From assembly GCA_017626045.1 (NCBI GenBank), contig JAGAJP010000066.1, positions 1-64,000 of the forward strand: a DNA stretch of 64,000 nt, read 5' to 3'. The position numbers and the translations under genes were made by a program. Positions 8,917 through 18,014 of the stretch are shown one piece after another; positions within the stretch are counted from its first letter, which is position 1, and each line of letters starts with the position of its first letter. The notes under the pieces were generated by a model. It ran no database searches and was not told the DNA's origin. It worked only from the letters and a program-made list of their open reading frames with translations. This stretch comes from Muribaculaceae bacterium. Its GTDB lineage: Bacteria > Bacteroidota > Bacteroidia > Bacteroidales > Muribaculaceae.

Positions 8917-9924
8917 ATGGAAATGACGACCGGGGCTCTTGCCTCAATGATCGGAGCTGTGATAGACGGCGATCCCGATATACGATTGAACGGATTCGCG
9001 AAGATAGAAGAGGCTTCCACTGGACAGCTTACTTTTATAGCGAACCCCAAATATTCTCATTATTTAGAGTCGACCAGTGCGTCGGCTGTTTTGGTATCAA
9101 CAGGCTTCGACCATCCCAATCCCCGGAAGGTGACACTTCTAAGGGTTGAGGACCCGTATGCCACCCTTGCGTCGCTGCTTCGCGTTGTCAATGACGCGCA
9201 GCCGAAAAAGAAGGGAGTGGAGTCGCCCGCATACATATCCGAGGGCGTGGCTGTTCCCGACGATGCCTATGTGGGAGCTTTCTCATATATCGGCAAAGGT
9301 GCTGTAGTGGGCAAGGGATGCCAGATATATCCCCAGGTTTATATAGGTGACGGCGTCGAGATTGGTGAGAACTGCATCCTTTATGCCGGAGTGAAGGTAT
9401 ATTCCGGCTGCAAGATCGGCGACCGCTGCATTCTTCACAGCGGTGTGGTCATTGGCGGCGATGGTTTCGGTTTCGCCCCCAGTCCCGAAGGCAAGTATGA
9501 GAAAATCCCTCAGACCGGAATCGTAGAGATTGCCGACGATGTGGAGATAGGTGCCAACACCACTATTGACCGCGCCACCTTCGGAGCGACGAAGATCGGA
9601 CGCGGCACAAAACTCGACAACCTTATAATGGTGGCTCACAATGTCCAGATCGGCGAGGACAATGTCTTCGCGGCGCAGACCGGTGTCGCAGGCAGCACTA
9701 AGATCGGCAGCTCCAACAGGATTGCGGGTCAGGTGGGCTTCGCCGGACACATCACTGTGGGCGACCACAATGACATCGGCGCCCAGTCGGGAGTCCCGGG
9801 CAACGTGGGCAGCGGCAAGAGACTGATGGGCTATCCCGCCATCGATGCGAGGAAGTGGGCAAAAAATCTTGTCTATATCAACCGTCTCGACAGTTTCTTC
9901 AGTTCGAATAAAAATGATAAATAA
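8917..9924 (+). CDS. lpxD: UDP-3-O-acylglucosamine N-acyltransferase
   Basis: 335 residues. An N-terminal uridine-binding domain (about 1-95; [21 protein letters not shown]) is followed by a left-handed beta-helix of hexapeptide repeats (about 100-310; for example [22 protein letters not shown] is interrupted by the usual loops). The catalytic histidine is in [11 protein letters not shown], and [15 protein letters not shown] is conserved. It adds the second acyl chain in lipid A synthesis. The chosen start (MEMTTGALA) matches the usual N-terminus of relatives. The gene heads lpxD, lpxC-fabZ, lpxA. Confidence 0.95.
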   Translation: MEMTTGALASMIGAVIDGDPDIRLNGFAKIEEASTGQLTFIANPKYSHYLESTSASAVLVSTGFDHPNPRKVTLLRVEDPYATLASLLRVVNDAQPKKKGVESPAYISEGVAVPDDAYVGAFSYIGKGAVVGKGCQIYPQVYIGDGVEIGENCILYAGVKVYSGCKIGDRCILHSGVVIGGDGFGFAPSPEGKYEKIPQTGIVEIADDVEIGANTTIDRATFGATKIGRGTKLDNLIMVAHNVQIGEDNVFAAQTGVAGSTKIGSSNRIAGQVGFAGHITVGDHNDIGAQSGVPGNVGSGKRLMGYPAIDARKWAKNLVYINRLDSFFSSNKNDK

Positions 9925-9937
9925 AACAGAACGATAT

Positions 9938-11317
9938 ATGAATCAGTTAACACTTAAAGCTCCATTCAAGGTAGAGGGGAAAGGACTGCACTCGGGCAAG
10001 CGTCTGACTGCCGTTTTCAATCCGGCTCCCGCCAACAGTGGAATAAAGTTCAGAAGAATTGACCTCGAGGGGCAGCCGGTGATCGACGCCCTCGCTGAAA
10101 ATGTGGTCGACACCACGAGAGGCACAGTGATAGGCAAGGGTGACGTGCGTGTCAGCACTATAGAGCACGCTATGGCTGCACTCTATTCCTATGGTATCGA
10201 CAACTGTCTTGTGGACGTAGACGGTCCCGAACTTCCCATTCTCGACGGCAGCGCTAAGGAATACACGGAAAAAATCGATGAGACAGGACTGGAGGAATTG
10301 GCTGCCGACAAAGACTATTACATCATCAAGAAGAAGATTCAGTATAGGGATGAAAACGGTGCCACCATCACCTTCTATCCCGACGAGGGTTTCAGCGTCG
10401 AGGTAATGGTGGAGTACAATTCACCGGTGCTGCCCAACCAGTTTGCCGTCCTTGACGACCTCGCGGATTTCAGGCAGGAAGTCGGAAGCGCGAGAACATT
10501 CGTGTTTGTACGCGAGATCGAGACTTTGCTGCAATACGGTCTCATCAAGGGAGGCGACCTGCAGAACAGTATAGTGATCTACGACCAGCCGGTGGAGCAG
10601 AGCAAGATAGACGAGATATGCGACGCTGTCAATGTTCCCCACATGACTGTAGACAGACTCGGCTACATCAATCCCCAGCCCCTGAAATGGGATAATGAGC
10701 CGGCTCGCCATAAGCTTATGGATGTCATCGGCGACATAGCACTCATAGGGCGTCCGCTCAAGGGACGTGTGGTGGCAATCCGTCCGGGACATTCGGTCAA
10801 CAACAAGTTCGCCCGTATGCTCAGGAAGGAAGTCAAGCATACCGAGATACAGTGCCCGATGTATAATCCCGGTGCCGAACCGGTGATCGATGTCAACGGA
10901 GTGAAGAAACTTCTTCCGCATCGCTATCCGTTCCTGCTAATCGACAAGGTGATAGAGATAGACCGCAAGCATTGTGTGGCTGTGAAGAACGTTACTGTCA
11001 ACGAACCTTTCTTCCAGGGTCACTTCCCCGAGGAGCCGGTGATGCCGGGTGTTCTCCAGGTGGAGGCGATGGCACAGGCTGCGGGCGTTCTCGTGCTCAA
11101 CTTCCTTGAGAATCCCGAGAAATACTCCACATACTTCCTGAAGATCGACAATGTCAAGTTCCGTCAGAAGGTGGTTCCGGGCAACACTCTGATACTCAGT
11201 GTGGCACTCGCCACTGAGATTCGTCGCGGATGCGCGGTGGTCAAGGGCTATGCCTTTGTAGGAGAGAAGATAGTGTGCGAGGCAGAGTTCATGGCTCAAA
11301 TCATCAACAATAAATAA
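9938..11317 (+). CDS. lpxC/fabZ: LpxC-FabZ fusion: UDP-acyl-GlcNAc deacetylase / hydroxyacyl-ACP dehydratase
   Basis: 459 residues from the ATG at 9938. An ATG at 9914 inside lpxD would add a tail unlike relatives. Residues 1 to about 300 are LpxC, with zinc ligand His77 in STIEHAMAAL, the HKLMDVIGD ligand pair and GHSVNN. About 310-459 are FabZ, with HRYPFLLIDKV and GHFPEEPVMPGV carrying the active-site His. LpxC performs the committed deacetylation of lipid A synthesis. FabZ dehydrates 3-hydroxyacyl-ACP for fatty-acid synthesis and so competes for the same acyl pool. The fusion is characteristic of Bacteroidota. It is 13 bases after lpxD. Confidence 0.95.
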   Translation: MNQLTLKAPFKVEGKGLHSGKRLTAVFNPAPANSGIKFRRIDLEGQPVIDALAENVVDTTRGTVIGKGDVRVSTIEHAMAALYSYGIDNCLVDVDGPELPILDGSAKEYTEKIDETGLEELAADKDYYIIKKKIQYRDENGATITFYPDEGFSVEVMVEYNSPVLPNQFAVLDDLADFRQEVGSARTFVFVREIETLLQYGLIKGGDLQNSIVIYDQPVEQSKIDEICDAVNVPHMTVDRLGYINPQPLKWDNEPARHKLMDVIGDIALIGRPLKGRVVAIRPGHSVNNKFARMLRKEVKHTEIQCPMYNPGAEPVIDVNGVKKLLPHRYPFLLIDKVIEIDRKHCVAVKNVTVNEPFFQGHFPEEPVMPGVLQVEAMAQAAGVLVLNFLENPEKYSTYFLKIDNVKFRQKVVPGNTLILSVALATEIRRGCAVVKGYAFVGEKIVCEAEFMAQIINNK

Positions 11318-11322
11318 ACATC

Positions 11323-12096
11323 ATGTCTGTCCTGAATAGTATCCATCCCGATGCAAAGATCGGCAAGAATGTCAAGATAGGTAACTTCACGACCATTCAT
11401 GAGGACGTGGAGATAGGCGATAACTGCGAGATTGATTGCAATGTCAACATCTATCCTGGAGCAAGGATCGGCAACGGAGTGAAAATCTTCCCGGGCGCCA
11501 CTGTGTCGGCGGTGCCGCAGGATTTGAAATTCCGTGGTGAGAAGACGTATGCTTATGTCGGAGACGGCACCGTTCTTCGCGAGTGTGTCACTGTTCATCG
11601 CGGCACCGCTTCTAAAGGCAAGACCGTAGTCGGCAAAAACTGCCTGCTGATGGCATACGTGCATGTGGCACACGACTGCATAATAGGCGATGGAGTCATA
11701 TTCTCCAACGCCGCGCAGCTTGCCGGTGAGGTGGTGGTCGATGACTGCGCCGTGATCGGAGGCGGAAGCCTGATTCATCAATTCAGCCATATCGGCAGGA
11801 ATGTGATGCTTCAGGGGGGAGCTCTCGTCAACAAGGATATCCCGCCTTTCGTAAAGGCTGCGAGGGAACCGATCTCCTATGTCGGTCTGAACTCGATCGG
11901 TCTGCAACGTCACGGATTCAAGCCGGAGGAAATACAGCAGATACAGGAGATCTACCGCATACTGTATCTGAGTGACCTGAATGTCACCAATGCCATCAAG
12001 ATGATCAACGAGGTGTGCGCGCCTTCTGTTTTCCGCGACGAGATAGTCTCGTTTGTTGAAAATTCCAATCGCGGAGTCATCAGGTCGGCAATCTGA
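11323..12096 (+). CDS. lpxA: UDP-N-acetylglucosamine acyltransferase
   Basis: 257 residues, the standard length. Hexapeptide repeats form the N-terminal two thirds (IHPDAKIGKNVKIGNF, GARIGNGVKIFPGATV). The catalytic histidine lies in AYVHVAHDCIIGD. The C-terminal helical domain has GLNSIGLQRHGF and EIYRILYLSDL. It performs the first acylation of UDP-GlcNAc in lipid A synthesis. It starts 5 bases after lpxC-fabZ. A hairpin at 12139-12171 separates it from menD. Confidence 0.95.
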   Translation: MSVLNSIHPDAKIGKNVKIGNFTTIHEDVEIGDNCEIDCNVNIYPGARIGNGVKIFPGATVSAVPQDLKFRGEKTYAYVGDGTVLRECVTVHRGTASKGKTVVGKNCLLMAYVHVAHDCIIGDGVIFSNAAQLAGEVVVDDCAVIGGGSLIHQFSHIGRNVMLQGGALVNKDIPPFVKAAREPISYVGLNSIGLQRHGFKPEEIQQIQEIYRILYLSDLNVTNAIKMINEVCAPSVFRDEIVSFVENSNRGVIRSAI

Positions 12097-12138
12097 CAGA
12101 CTTTGAGGACAAATTCATAATTATTGATTTATAAAAGA

Positions 12139-12171
12139 AGGGGAGCGGCGACTTGAATGCGTCGCTCCCTT
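12139..12171 (+). terminator. Hairpin between lpxA and menD
   Basis: A GC-rich stem (12139-12150 with 12160-12171, with two G-T pairs) and a 9-base loop, followed by a short ttacg rather than a T run. It ends 6 bases before the chosen menD start. It may terminate lpx transcription in part, or control entry into the men genes. Confidence 0.5.
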
Positions 12172-12177
12172 ACGATA

Positions 12178-13884
12178 ATGAATAGCAGTAAGAATGTCTT
12201 TTGCCGGCAGATAGCCGATTTGCTGGCGGCGCATGGTGTGAAGGCGGCATACATCAGTCCGGGGTCGAGAAACGCTCCGCTGGTGCTTGCGCTCGAGGCG
12301 CGCGGCGAGATCGAGAAGCATGTGGTGGTGGATGAGAGGAGTGCCGCCTTTCAGGCTCTCGGCCATTCGCTTGTTGACCGCCGCCCGGTACTGCTTGTGT
12401 GCACATCCGGAACGGCTGTCCTTAATTATGCGCCGGCTGTCGCAGAGGCATATTATGCGGGCGTTCCCCTAATTGTGGTGTCAGCCGACCGTCCTGCTGA
12501 ATGGATCGACCAGGATGACTCGCAGACAATAAGGCAAAACGGCATCCTTGGCGCCATCGTAAAGGGAAGTTATGATGTAAGGGCTGTCCCGGAGGGTGCA
12601 GGCGGAGAGTTTACGCAAGACCATCTGTGGACTGTAAACAGGACTGTCAACGAAGCGATGCTCACCGCCATTAACGGAAAGCCCGGTCCCGTCCACATAA
12701 ATGTTCAGCTTGGTGAGCCGCTGGGCGAGACAGTCGAATCTCATGACTCTCCTCAGCGCTCCGTAAGTCTCGTCAAGACTAAGGAGACACTCGACAGGCA
12801 GGTTTTGAAATCGCTGGCTATGCGTCTTGCGTCGTCAAAAGTTTTGCTCGTGGCGGGATCTTTGCCACCCGATGACCGACTCATAAAGGGAGTCCGGATG
12901 ATTGCCGGTATGCCTAATGTAGCAGTTATGACGGAGACGCTCTCCAATCTTCACGAACCGGCGCCATACGCCACTATGATAGACTCGGTGCTGTGCCGGA
13001 TGACGGAGAAGGAGAAGGAGGCGATGCGTCCCGATATCGTGATATCCACGGGTGGGGCTCTCGTGTCGCGAATGCTCAAGCAGTATCTGCGTGTATATCC
13101 CCCAAAACAGCACTGGAGCGTGGGTCACTCCAATTATTTCTGCGACTGCTTCAAGTGTCTTACCGACAGGATAGATATGGATCCGGCATATTTCTTCAGT
13201 CAGCTTTCCGGTGTTCTTACACGGATGTCGGTAACCGAAGATGTCGCCGATTATTCAGAAAAATGGCTCCGACTTCGCGAGCAGGCGCGGAATACAGCCG
13301 AAAAATATATCGATAATTGCGGCTGGTCAGACCTGAAGGCTTTCGATATTCTGTTGAGGGAAACAGAGATAGACAATCTGTTTGTTTCCAACGGTACACC
13401 GGTAAGGTATTCGCAGCTGTTGCCTCATGAGTGCCATGCTGAGTATTGCAACCGGGGCGTGTCGGGCATCGACGGCATGACATCGACTGCGGTCGGTGCG
13501 GCGAGGGCATATAAGGGAAAGACTTTGCTGATATCGGGAGATACGTCATGGCTATATGATTCGGGTGCCTCGGCGCTTGCCGACATACCGGCACGTATGA
13601 GTATGGTGGTGATTGATAATTCCGGTGGCGGCATCTTCCGTTTTATAAAGTCTACTTCCGGCATATCGCCGGAGATTCTCGAGAGATATTTCTGCGTGGG
13701 TGATCACCCCGATATTGCGTCGATAGCGATGGCGTATGGCATCGAGACTCTGGAGGCGGAAAGCGAGGATTCGCTTCGCGGCGGAATTGAATGGCTGTCG
13801 GCTGAGTCGGAATGTCCGCGACTTCTTGTGGTCAGGACTCCGTCTTACGAGAGTGCTTTTGTTCTTCGGAAATACTTTTTATAA
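12178..13884 (+). CDS. menD: SEPHCHC synthase (menaquinone synthesis)
   Basis: 568 residues from the ATG at 12178. An upstream ATG at 12157 lies inside a hairpin and is less likely. The N-terminus NVFCRQIADLLAAHGVKAAYISPGSRN is the MenD thiamin-diphosphate binding start (split here only by normal length). The catalytic Glu is in VDERSAAFQALG, and the cofactor metal motif is GDTSWLYDSGA...N. It joins isochorismate with 2-oxoglutarate. It heads menD-menB-menC-menE; the isochorismate-making menF lies at 50351-51331. A potential partner MenH is not seen here. Confidence 0.93.
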   Translation: MNSSKNVFCRQIADLLAAHGVKAAYISPGSRNAPLVLALEARGEIEKHVVVDERSAAFQALGHSLVDRRPVLLVCTSGTAVLNYAPAVAEAYYAGVPLIVVSADRPAEWIDQDDSQTIRQNGILGAIVKGSYDVRAVPEGAGGEFTQDHLWTVNRTVNEAMLTAINGKPGPVHINVQLGEPLGETVESHDSPQRSVSLVKTKETLDRQVLKSLAMRLASSKVLLVAGSLPPDDRLIKGVRMIAGMPNVAVMTETLSNLHEPAPYATMIDSVLCRMTEKEKEAMRPDIVISTGGALVSRMLKQYLRVYPPKQHWSVGHSNYFCDCFKCLTDRIDMDPAYFFSQLSGVLTRMSVTEDVADYSEKWLRLREQARNTAEKYIDNCGWSDLKAFDILLRETEIDNLFVSNGTPVRYSQLLPHECHAEYCNRGVSGIDGMTSTAVGAARAYKGKTLLISGDTSWLYDSGASALADIPARMSMVVIDNSGGGIFRFIKSTSGISPEILERYFCVGDHPDIASIAMAYGIETLEAESEDSLRGGIEWLSAESECPRLLVVRTPSYESAFVLRKYFL

Positions 13885-13955
13885 TTAGTAATTAGTAATT
13901 AGGTGCTTTGGGGTGGATTTTAAACTTATTTGTATTGATAATTAATAGCTTTGTT

Positions 13956-14771
13956 ATGTTTGACTGGAAAACTATCAAGGAATACGAGGATATCCTTTTT
14001 GATCAATTTGAGGGAATCGCAAAGATTACAATCAACCGGCCAAAGGTGTATAACGCCTTCCGGCCTAAGACAAATTTCGAGATGCTCGACGCCATGCGCA
14101 TCTGCAGGGAAAGAAACGACATACGGGTGGTGGTGCTAACCGGTGCCGGCGACAAGGCGTTCTGCTCGGGGGGCGACCAGAATGTGAAGGGCGTGGGAGG
14201 TTACATCGGTGAAGACGGTGTGCCCCGGCTGAATGTTCTCGAGATGCACCATGCCATCAGAAGCATCCCCAAACCTGTCATAGCGATGGTCAACGGCTAT
14301 TCTATCGGAGGCGGCAATGTGCTGCAGGTGCTGTGTGACCTCTCGATAGCGTCGGAAAACGCCCGATTCGGGCAGACAGGCCCCAAAGTGGGCAGTTTTG
14401 ACGCCGGTTTCGGTTCTTCCTATCTTGCAAGATGCGTAGGGCAGAAGAAGGCTCGCGAGATTTGGTTTCTATGCAAGCAATACACCGCGCAGGAGGCGCT
14501 GGAGATGGGAATGGTGAATTGTGTTGTCCCGTTCGACAAACTCGAGGAGACGACTGTGGAATGGTGCCGCACGATTATGAAGAGGTCTCCGTTTGCCATC
14601 CGAATGATCAAGAGGGCGCTGAATGCGGAACTCGACGGACAGCGAGGCATGATGGAGTTTGCGGGCGACGCCACTATGATGTATTATATGATGGACGAGG
14701 CGCAGGAGGGAAAGAACGCATTTCTTGAGAAACGCGACCCTGACTTCGACCAGTTTCCCATGATGCCATGA
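13956..14771 (+). CDS. menB: 1,4-dihydroxy-2-naphthoyl-CoA synthase
   Basis: 271 residues from the ATG at 13956 ([13 protein letters not shown] matches relatives; a start at 13908 adds a hydrophobic non-family stretch). A crotonase fold with the MenB-specific features [33 protein letters not shown] and [19 protein letters not shown]. It closes the naphthalene ring from succinylbenzoyl-CoA. The stop overlaps the menC start as ATGA. The 71 bases before it contain three copies of attagta-like sequence and no convincing promoter. Confidence 0.95.
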   Translation: MFDWKTIKEYEDILFDQFEGIAKITINRPKVYNAFRPKTNFEMLDAMRICRERNDIRVVVLTGAGDKAFCSGGDQNVKGVGGYIGEDGVPRLNVLEMHHAIRSIPKPVIAMVNGYSIGGGNVLQVLCDLSIASENARFGQTGPKVGSFDAGFGSSYLARCVGQKKAREIWFLCKQYTAQEALEMGMVNCVVPFDKLEETTVEWCRTIMKRSPFAIRMIKRALNAELDGQRGMMEFAGDATMMYYMMDEAQEGKNAFLEKRDPDFDQFPMMP

Positions 14772-15826
14772 GAGTCGCGTTTGCGCCATATGTGCTGAAG
14801 TTCCGTAACCCCGCCGGCACCAGTCGGGGAGTGATGACTGAGAAACCGACATTCTTTATCAAACTTTATGACGAGTCGGAGCCTTCCCGCTTCGGTATAG
14901 GCGAGTGTTCGGTGTTTCCCGGTCTTTCTCCGGAAGCCGATGGCAGATATGTCTACAAACTGATGGAGCTGCTTGCCAACATTGCGCTCGGCAGGGATAC
15001 GGACCTGTCGCGCCACAGCAGCATCCGGTTCGGGCTCGAGCAGGCGATACGCGATTTCGCCGGCGGTTGCCGCCACGTATATTATCCGTCCGGCTTTACG
15101 GATGGCAAGAAAAGCATAGAGATCAACGGACTTGTATGGATGGGAGACTTCGACGAGATGATATCCCGCATTGATGAGAAGGTCTCTGCCGGTTTCCGAT
15201 GCATAAAGCTTAAGATAGGCGCGATCGACTGGAAGAAAGAGGTGGAGATGATCGAATATGTGAGGAAGCGCTATTCGGATTCCGAACTTGAGATAAGGGT
15301 TGATGCCAATGGCGGTTTTCCCTTGGATAGCGCACTCGCTCGCCTCAAGCGGCTTGCCGATTTGGGAGTGCACAGCATAGAGCAGCCTATTCCTGCCGGC
15401 AATGCAGAACTGATGGCGTTTCTGTGCAGCGTGTCGCCGGTGCCGATAGCGCTCGACGAGTCACTGATCGGTGTATATGGCAGAGACGATAAAGTGGCGC
15501 TTCTCGATGAGGTGAGTCCCGCCTATATAATCCTTAAACCGTCGCTGTGCGGTGGCTTCTCCGGAGCGGAGGAGTGGATATCGCTTGCCCGGGAAAGAGG
15601 CATCGGATGGTGGGTCACATCCGCTCTTGAGTCAAATGTCGGACTTAACGCATTGGCGCAATGGACTGCGACTTTGGAAACCTCCATGCCTCAGGGACTC
15701 GGCACCGGGGGTCTATACACCAATAATCTGCGCTGCCCGCTCCGTCTTGAGTCGGACAGACTGCGATATGACGCGGACGCGCCGCTGACTGATGATGAAT
15801 ATTCACAACTCGACTGGAGAGAATGA
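14768..15826 (+). CDS. menC: o-Succinylbenzoate synthase
   Basis: 352 residues, enolase superfamily. A capping domain (1 to about 115) precedes a barrel with the expected catalytic set: KLKIG (Lys pair, near 155), RVDANGG (metal Asp), SIEQPI (metal Glu), ALDESL (metal Asp) and ILKPSL (general-base Lys). It dehydrates SHCHC to o-succinylbenzoate. ATGA overlaps at both ends with menB and menE show tight coupling. Confidence 0.93.
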   Translation: MRVAFAPYVLKFRNPAGTSRGVMTEKPTFFIKLYDESEPSRFGIGECSVFPGLSPEADGRYVYKLMELLANIALGRDTDLSRHSSIRFGLEQAIRDFAGGCRHVYYPSGFTDGKKSIEINGLVWMGDFDEMISRIDEKVSAGFRCIKLKIGAIDWKKEVEMIEYVRKRYSDSELEIRVDANGGFPLDSALARLKRLADLGVHSIEQPIPAGNAELMAFLCSVSPVPIALDESLIGVYGRDDKVALLDEVSPAYIILKPSLCGGFSGAEEWISLARERGIGWWVTSALESNVGLNALAQWTATLETSMPQGLGTGGLYTNNLRCPLRLESDRLRYDADAPLTDDEYSQLDWRE

Positions 15827-16818
15827 TGACACAGAAAGAATTTGATAGAATATGGACTGATGATTCTGAATATGTGGAATGCCACACATCGGGATCTACA
15901 GGCGTTCCGCGCAAGATAAGGCTCAGCAAGAAGTTCATGCGCGAGAGCGCCCGGAGGAGCAATGACTTTTTTGACATAAGCGCGGACAGCCGTCTACACA
16001 CATGTCTTGACTTCGACTATATAGCGTCGAGGATGATGACGGTGAGGGCTGAAGTGGCGGGGTGTAAGCTTACGTCAGAGACACCGTCAAACCGTCCCCT
16101 TTCAGACATTGATAAAATGGAACGTGTGGACTTGATGTCTGTGGTGCCGTCGCAGATGGAGTGGATACTCGACTCTCCCGAGATGTGGAGCGGTATACGG
16201 CGTATCCTTGTGGGTGGCGCTCCGATTCCTTCGGGACTGCGTCGAAGAATAGCCTTGTCGGGCTATGAGGTATGGGAAAGTTACGGGATGACCGAGACTG
16301 CCTCCCATATCGCTCTTCGGAGGGTCAGCGACGGTGATGAGTCCCCTTTTGAGACTCTTCCCGGTATTACTGTGTCGGTGGAAGACGACGGCCGACTTGC
16401 GGTCAGGATTTCCGGGTCAAAAAAACTTGTGACCAACGATATAGCTGAAGTCTATTCTCCGGCAGAGTTCCGAATCCTCGGCAGGGCTGACAACTGCGTG
16501 ATTAGCGGTGGCATCAAGATAATGCCGGAAGAACTCGAGCGACGTCTTGGGTCGTTTATCGCCTACGACTACTGTATCTCGTCTGTCCCGGACAGCAAGT
16601 GGGGTGAGCGGTTGGTGCTTGTGGTTGAGGTCAGTGGCAGCGGCATGAATCCGGAATTCATGAAGAGAGCGGTGGGCGTAAGGCTCAATCAATACCGCAA
16701 GATACTGGAGTTGGGAGTGAAGTCCCCGAAAGAAGTGATTTGCGTGGAGACGCTTCCCCGCACCCGCAACGGCAAGATCGACCGCAAGACCCTCAGAGAA
16801 AACCTCTCAAAGAATTGA
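15823..16818 (+). CDS. menE: o-Succinylbenzoate-CoA ligase, short form
   Basis: 331 residues, an AMP-forming acyl-CoA ligase. The phosphate loop is HTSGSTGVPRKI near residue 25. The adenine/AMP motif is ESYGMTETASH near 150. The C-terminal lysine motif is RNGKIDRKTL at about 315. It is shorter than enterobacterial MenE (about 450) because the N-terminal region before the phosphate loop is nearly absent; this compact form is usual in Bacteroidota. It makes o-succinylbenzoyl-CoA for menB. Its stop codon lies within the first unit of a gagaatt tandem repeat (16811-16838). Confidence 0.9.
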   Translation: MMTQKEFDRIWTDDSEYVECHTSGSTGVPRKIRLSKKFMRESARRSNDFFDISADSRLHTCLDFDYIASRMMTVRAEVAGCKLTSETPSNRPLSDIDKMERVDLMSVVPSQMEWILDSPEMWSGIRRILVGGAPIPSGLRRRIALSGYEVWESYGMTETASHIALRRVSDGDESPFETLPGITVSVEDDGRLAVRISGSKKLVTNDIAEVYSPAEFRILGRADNCVISGGIKIMPEELERRLGSFIAYDYCISSVPDSKWGERLVLVVEVSGSGMNPEFMKRAVGVRLNQYRKILELGVKSPKEVICVETLPRTRNGKIDRKTLRENLSKN

Positions 16819-16982
16819 GAATTGAGAATTGAGAATTGGTTTCGCGTGGGTGTGTGGAGGGAGTGACCTCCGGCGCGAGGAATTCACCGGAGGCGAGGAA
16901 TTCGAATTCCTCGCTACAAAAGCACCTGTCCCACCACAATGCGAAGCCAATTAAGCATTATGCATTATGAATTATGCATTAA
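16811..16982. repeat. Composite intergenic repeat, copy A
   Basis: It holds, in order: four 7-base agaattg units (16811-16838); a 38-base module starting cgcgtggg (16843-16880) that recurs at 62209-62246; a 22-bp perfect palindrome (gcgaggaattcgaattcctcgc inside 16893-16914) followed by tacaaaagcacctg (the reverse of the caggtgct motif of the copies near 43.8 and 45.7 kb); and an end block with gaagccaatta and repeated gcattatgaatt (16943-16982). It separates the convergent menE and the Crp-type gene. The two outer blocks recur, without the middle, at 53688-53766. Confidence 0.8.
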
Positions 16983-16987
16983 TATAA

Positions 16988-17689
16988 CTATCCGTTTTTA
17001 GAAATTTTCTGAAGCAGTTCCTCGTTGATGATCTTGATGCGACGACCGTCGACAAGGATAAGTCTTTCGGTCACGAACGCGGCGAGGGTGCGGATTGCGT
17101 TAGCCGTAGTCATGTTGCTGAGGCTCGCGAGATCTTCGCGGCTCATGTATATGCGCAGGGTGGCTCCGTCATCTTCAAGACCATAGTTGTCGCGAAGTAG
17201 CAGCAGGGCGTCGGCAAGACGGCCGCGGATGTGTTTTTGAGTAAGGTTCACAAGTTTTGTGTCTGAGCTGCCTAAATTTCGGGATAGGTCGTGGATGAAA
17301 AACATCGCAAGATTGATGTTTGATTTCACCAATTGCTCCACAATCCTCATCGGAACTCTGCCGATCACTGACTCTTCGACGGCTGCAACCGACGACAGAT
17401 ATGGCTCGTTGGCAAAATATGCGCGATAGCCGAAGTATTGTACAGGGCAATAAAGTCTCAGGATCTGGACGCGGTCGCCGACACCGTTTTTATACATCTT
17501 GACCTTGCCCTTGAGGAGGCACCACAGAAATTCAGGCTGCTCATTCTCCGAATAAACAATCTGGTTTTTCTTAAAATTAGATATTATAAAATTGTCAGTG
17601 ACAATCCTTTTCTCCTCTGGAAGCAAAGCGTTCCACATTTCAGACATATCATGACTGATGATATGCTCAAGTGTACTTTTCTTTAACAT
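16988..17689 (-). CDS. Crp/Fnr-family transcription regulator
   Basis: 233 residues from the ATG at 17689; a longer frame opens only with TTG at 17755. An N-terminal cyclic-nucleotide-binding-type beta-barrel (NQIVYSENEQPEFLWCLLKGKVKMYK) is followed by the dimerisation helix (NINLAMFFIHDLSR). A C-terminal winged helix carries MSREDLASLSNMTTANAIRTL (recognition helix near residue 190). There are no N-terminal iron-sulfur cysteines, so it is not a classical Fnr; the ligand is unknown. The gene is monocistronic, convergent to menE. Confidence 0.88.
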   Translation of the reverse strand: MLKKSTLEHIISHDMSEMWNALLPEEKRIVTDNFIISNFKKNQIVYSENEQPEFLWCLLKGKVKMYKNGVGDRVQILRLYCPVQYFGYRAYFANEPYLSSVAAVEESVIGRVPMRIVEQLVKSNINLAMFFIHDLSRNLGSSDTKLVNLTQKHIRGRLADALLLLRDNYGLEDDGATLRIYMSREDLASLSNMTTANAIRTLAAFVTERLILVDGRRIKIINEELLQKISKNG

Positions 17690-17785
17690 TATTACTTCGG
17701 CACCGCTGGCAACAAATCTTAAATTTCCTTTTACCTGTTTTATCAAGGCTATCAAATCACTAAAATTTGTATAGCCTTAGTCTTG

Positions 17786-17793
17786 CAAAGTTA
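17786..17793 (-). promoter_or_regulatory. -7-type element of the Crp-type gene
   Basis: TAACTTTG on the minus strand is a perfect TAnnTTTG, followed by C, about 95 bases upstream of the ATG. No clear -33 TTG is at the usual distance. The rest of the gap 17690-18014 is AT-rich, with a repeated aagaccaat and no gene. Confidence 0.45.
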
Positions 17794-17945
17794 CAAAAAA
17801 TTATTTATATATTAAAATATAATGATGAAAATGTTGATTTCTTTTAATTTTTTATAAAATTTCTCGTCGCCCTATCAGTCTAATTAGACCAATAAGACCA
17901 ATAAGCCATCCTAAGCTAACAATATGGTTAATTCTCTAATTATAT

Positions 17946-17976
17946 TTGCAATAATGAAAGATAATTCGTAAATTTG
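17946..17976 (+). promoter_or_regulatory. Bacteroidota-type promoter for the gene at 18015
   Basis: TTG at 17946-17948, 20 bases, then TAAATTTG (17969-17976) followed by C: a perfect match. The RNA start is expected near 17984, about 30 bases before the ATG. Confidence 0.7.
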
Positions 17977-18014
17977 CAGAGAAACGGCAAATAACGATAA
18001 AAATATCTGTCATT

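Noticed and set aside
16893..16914. tRNA-like T-arm sequence (ttcgaattcc) in the palindromic repeats
   Set aside because: The ttcgaat motif belongs to a perfect palindrome and no acceptor stem, D-arm or anticodon arm can be drawn around it. I found no tRNA gene in the window.
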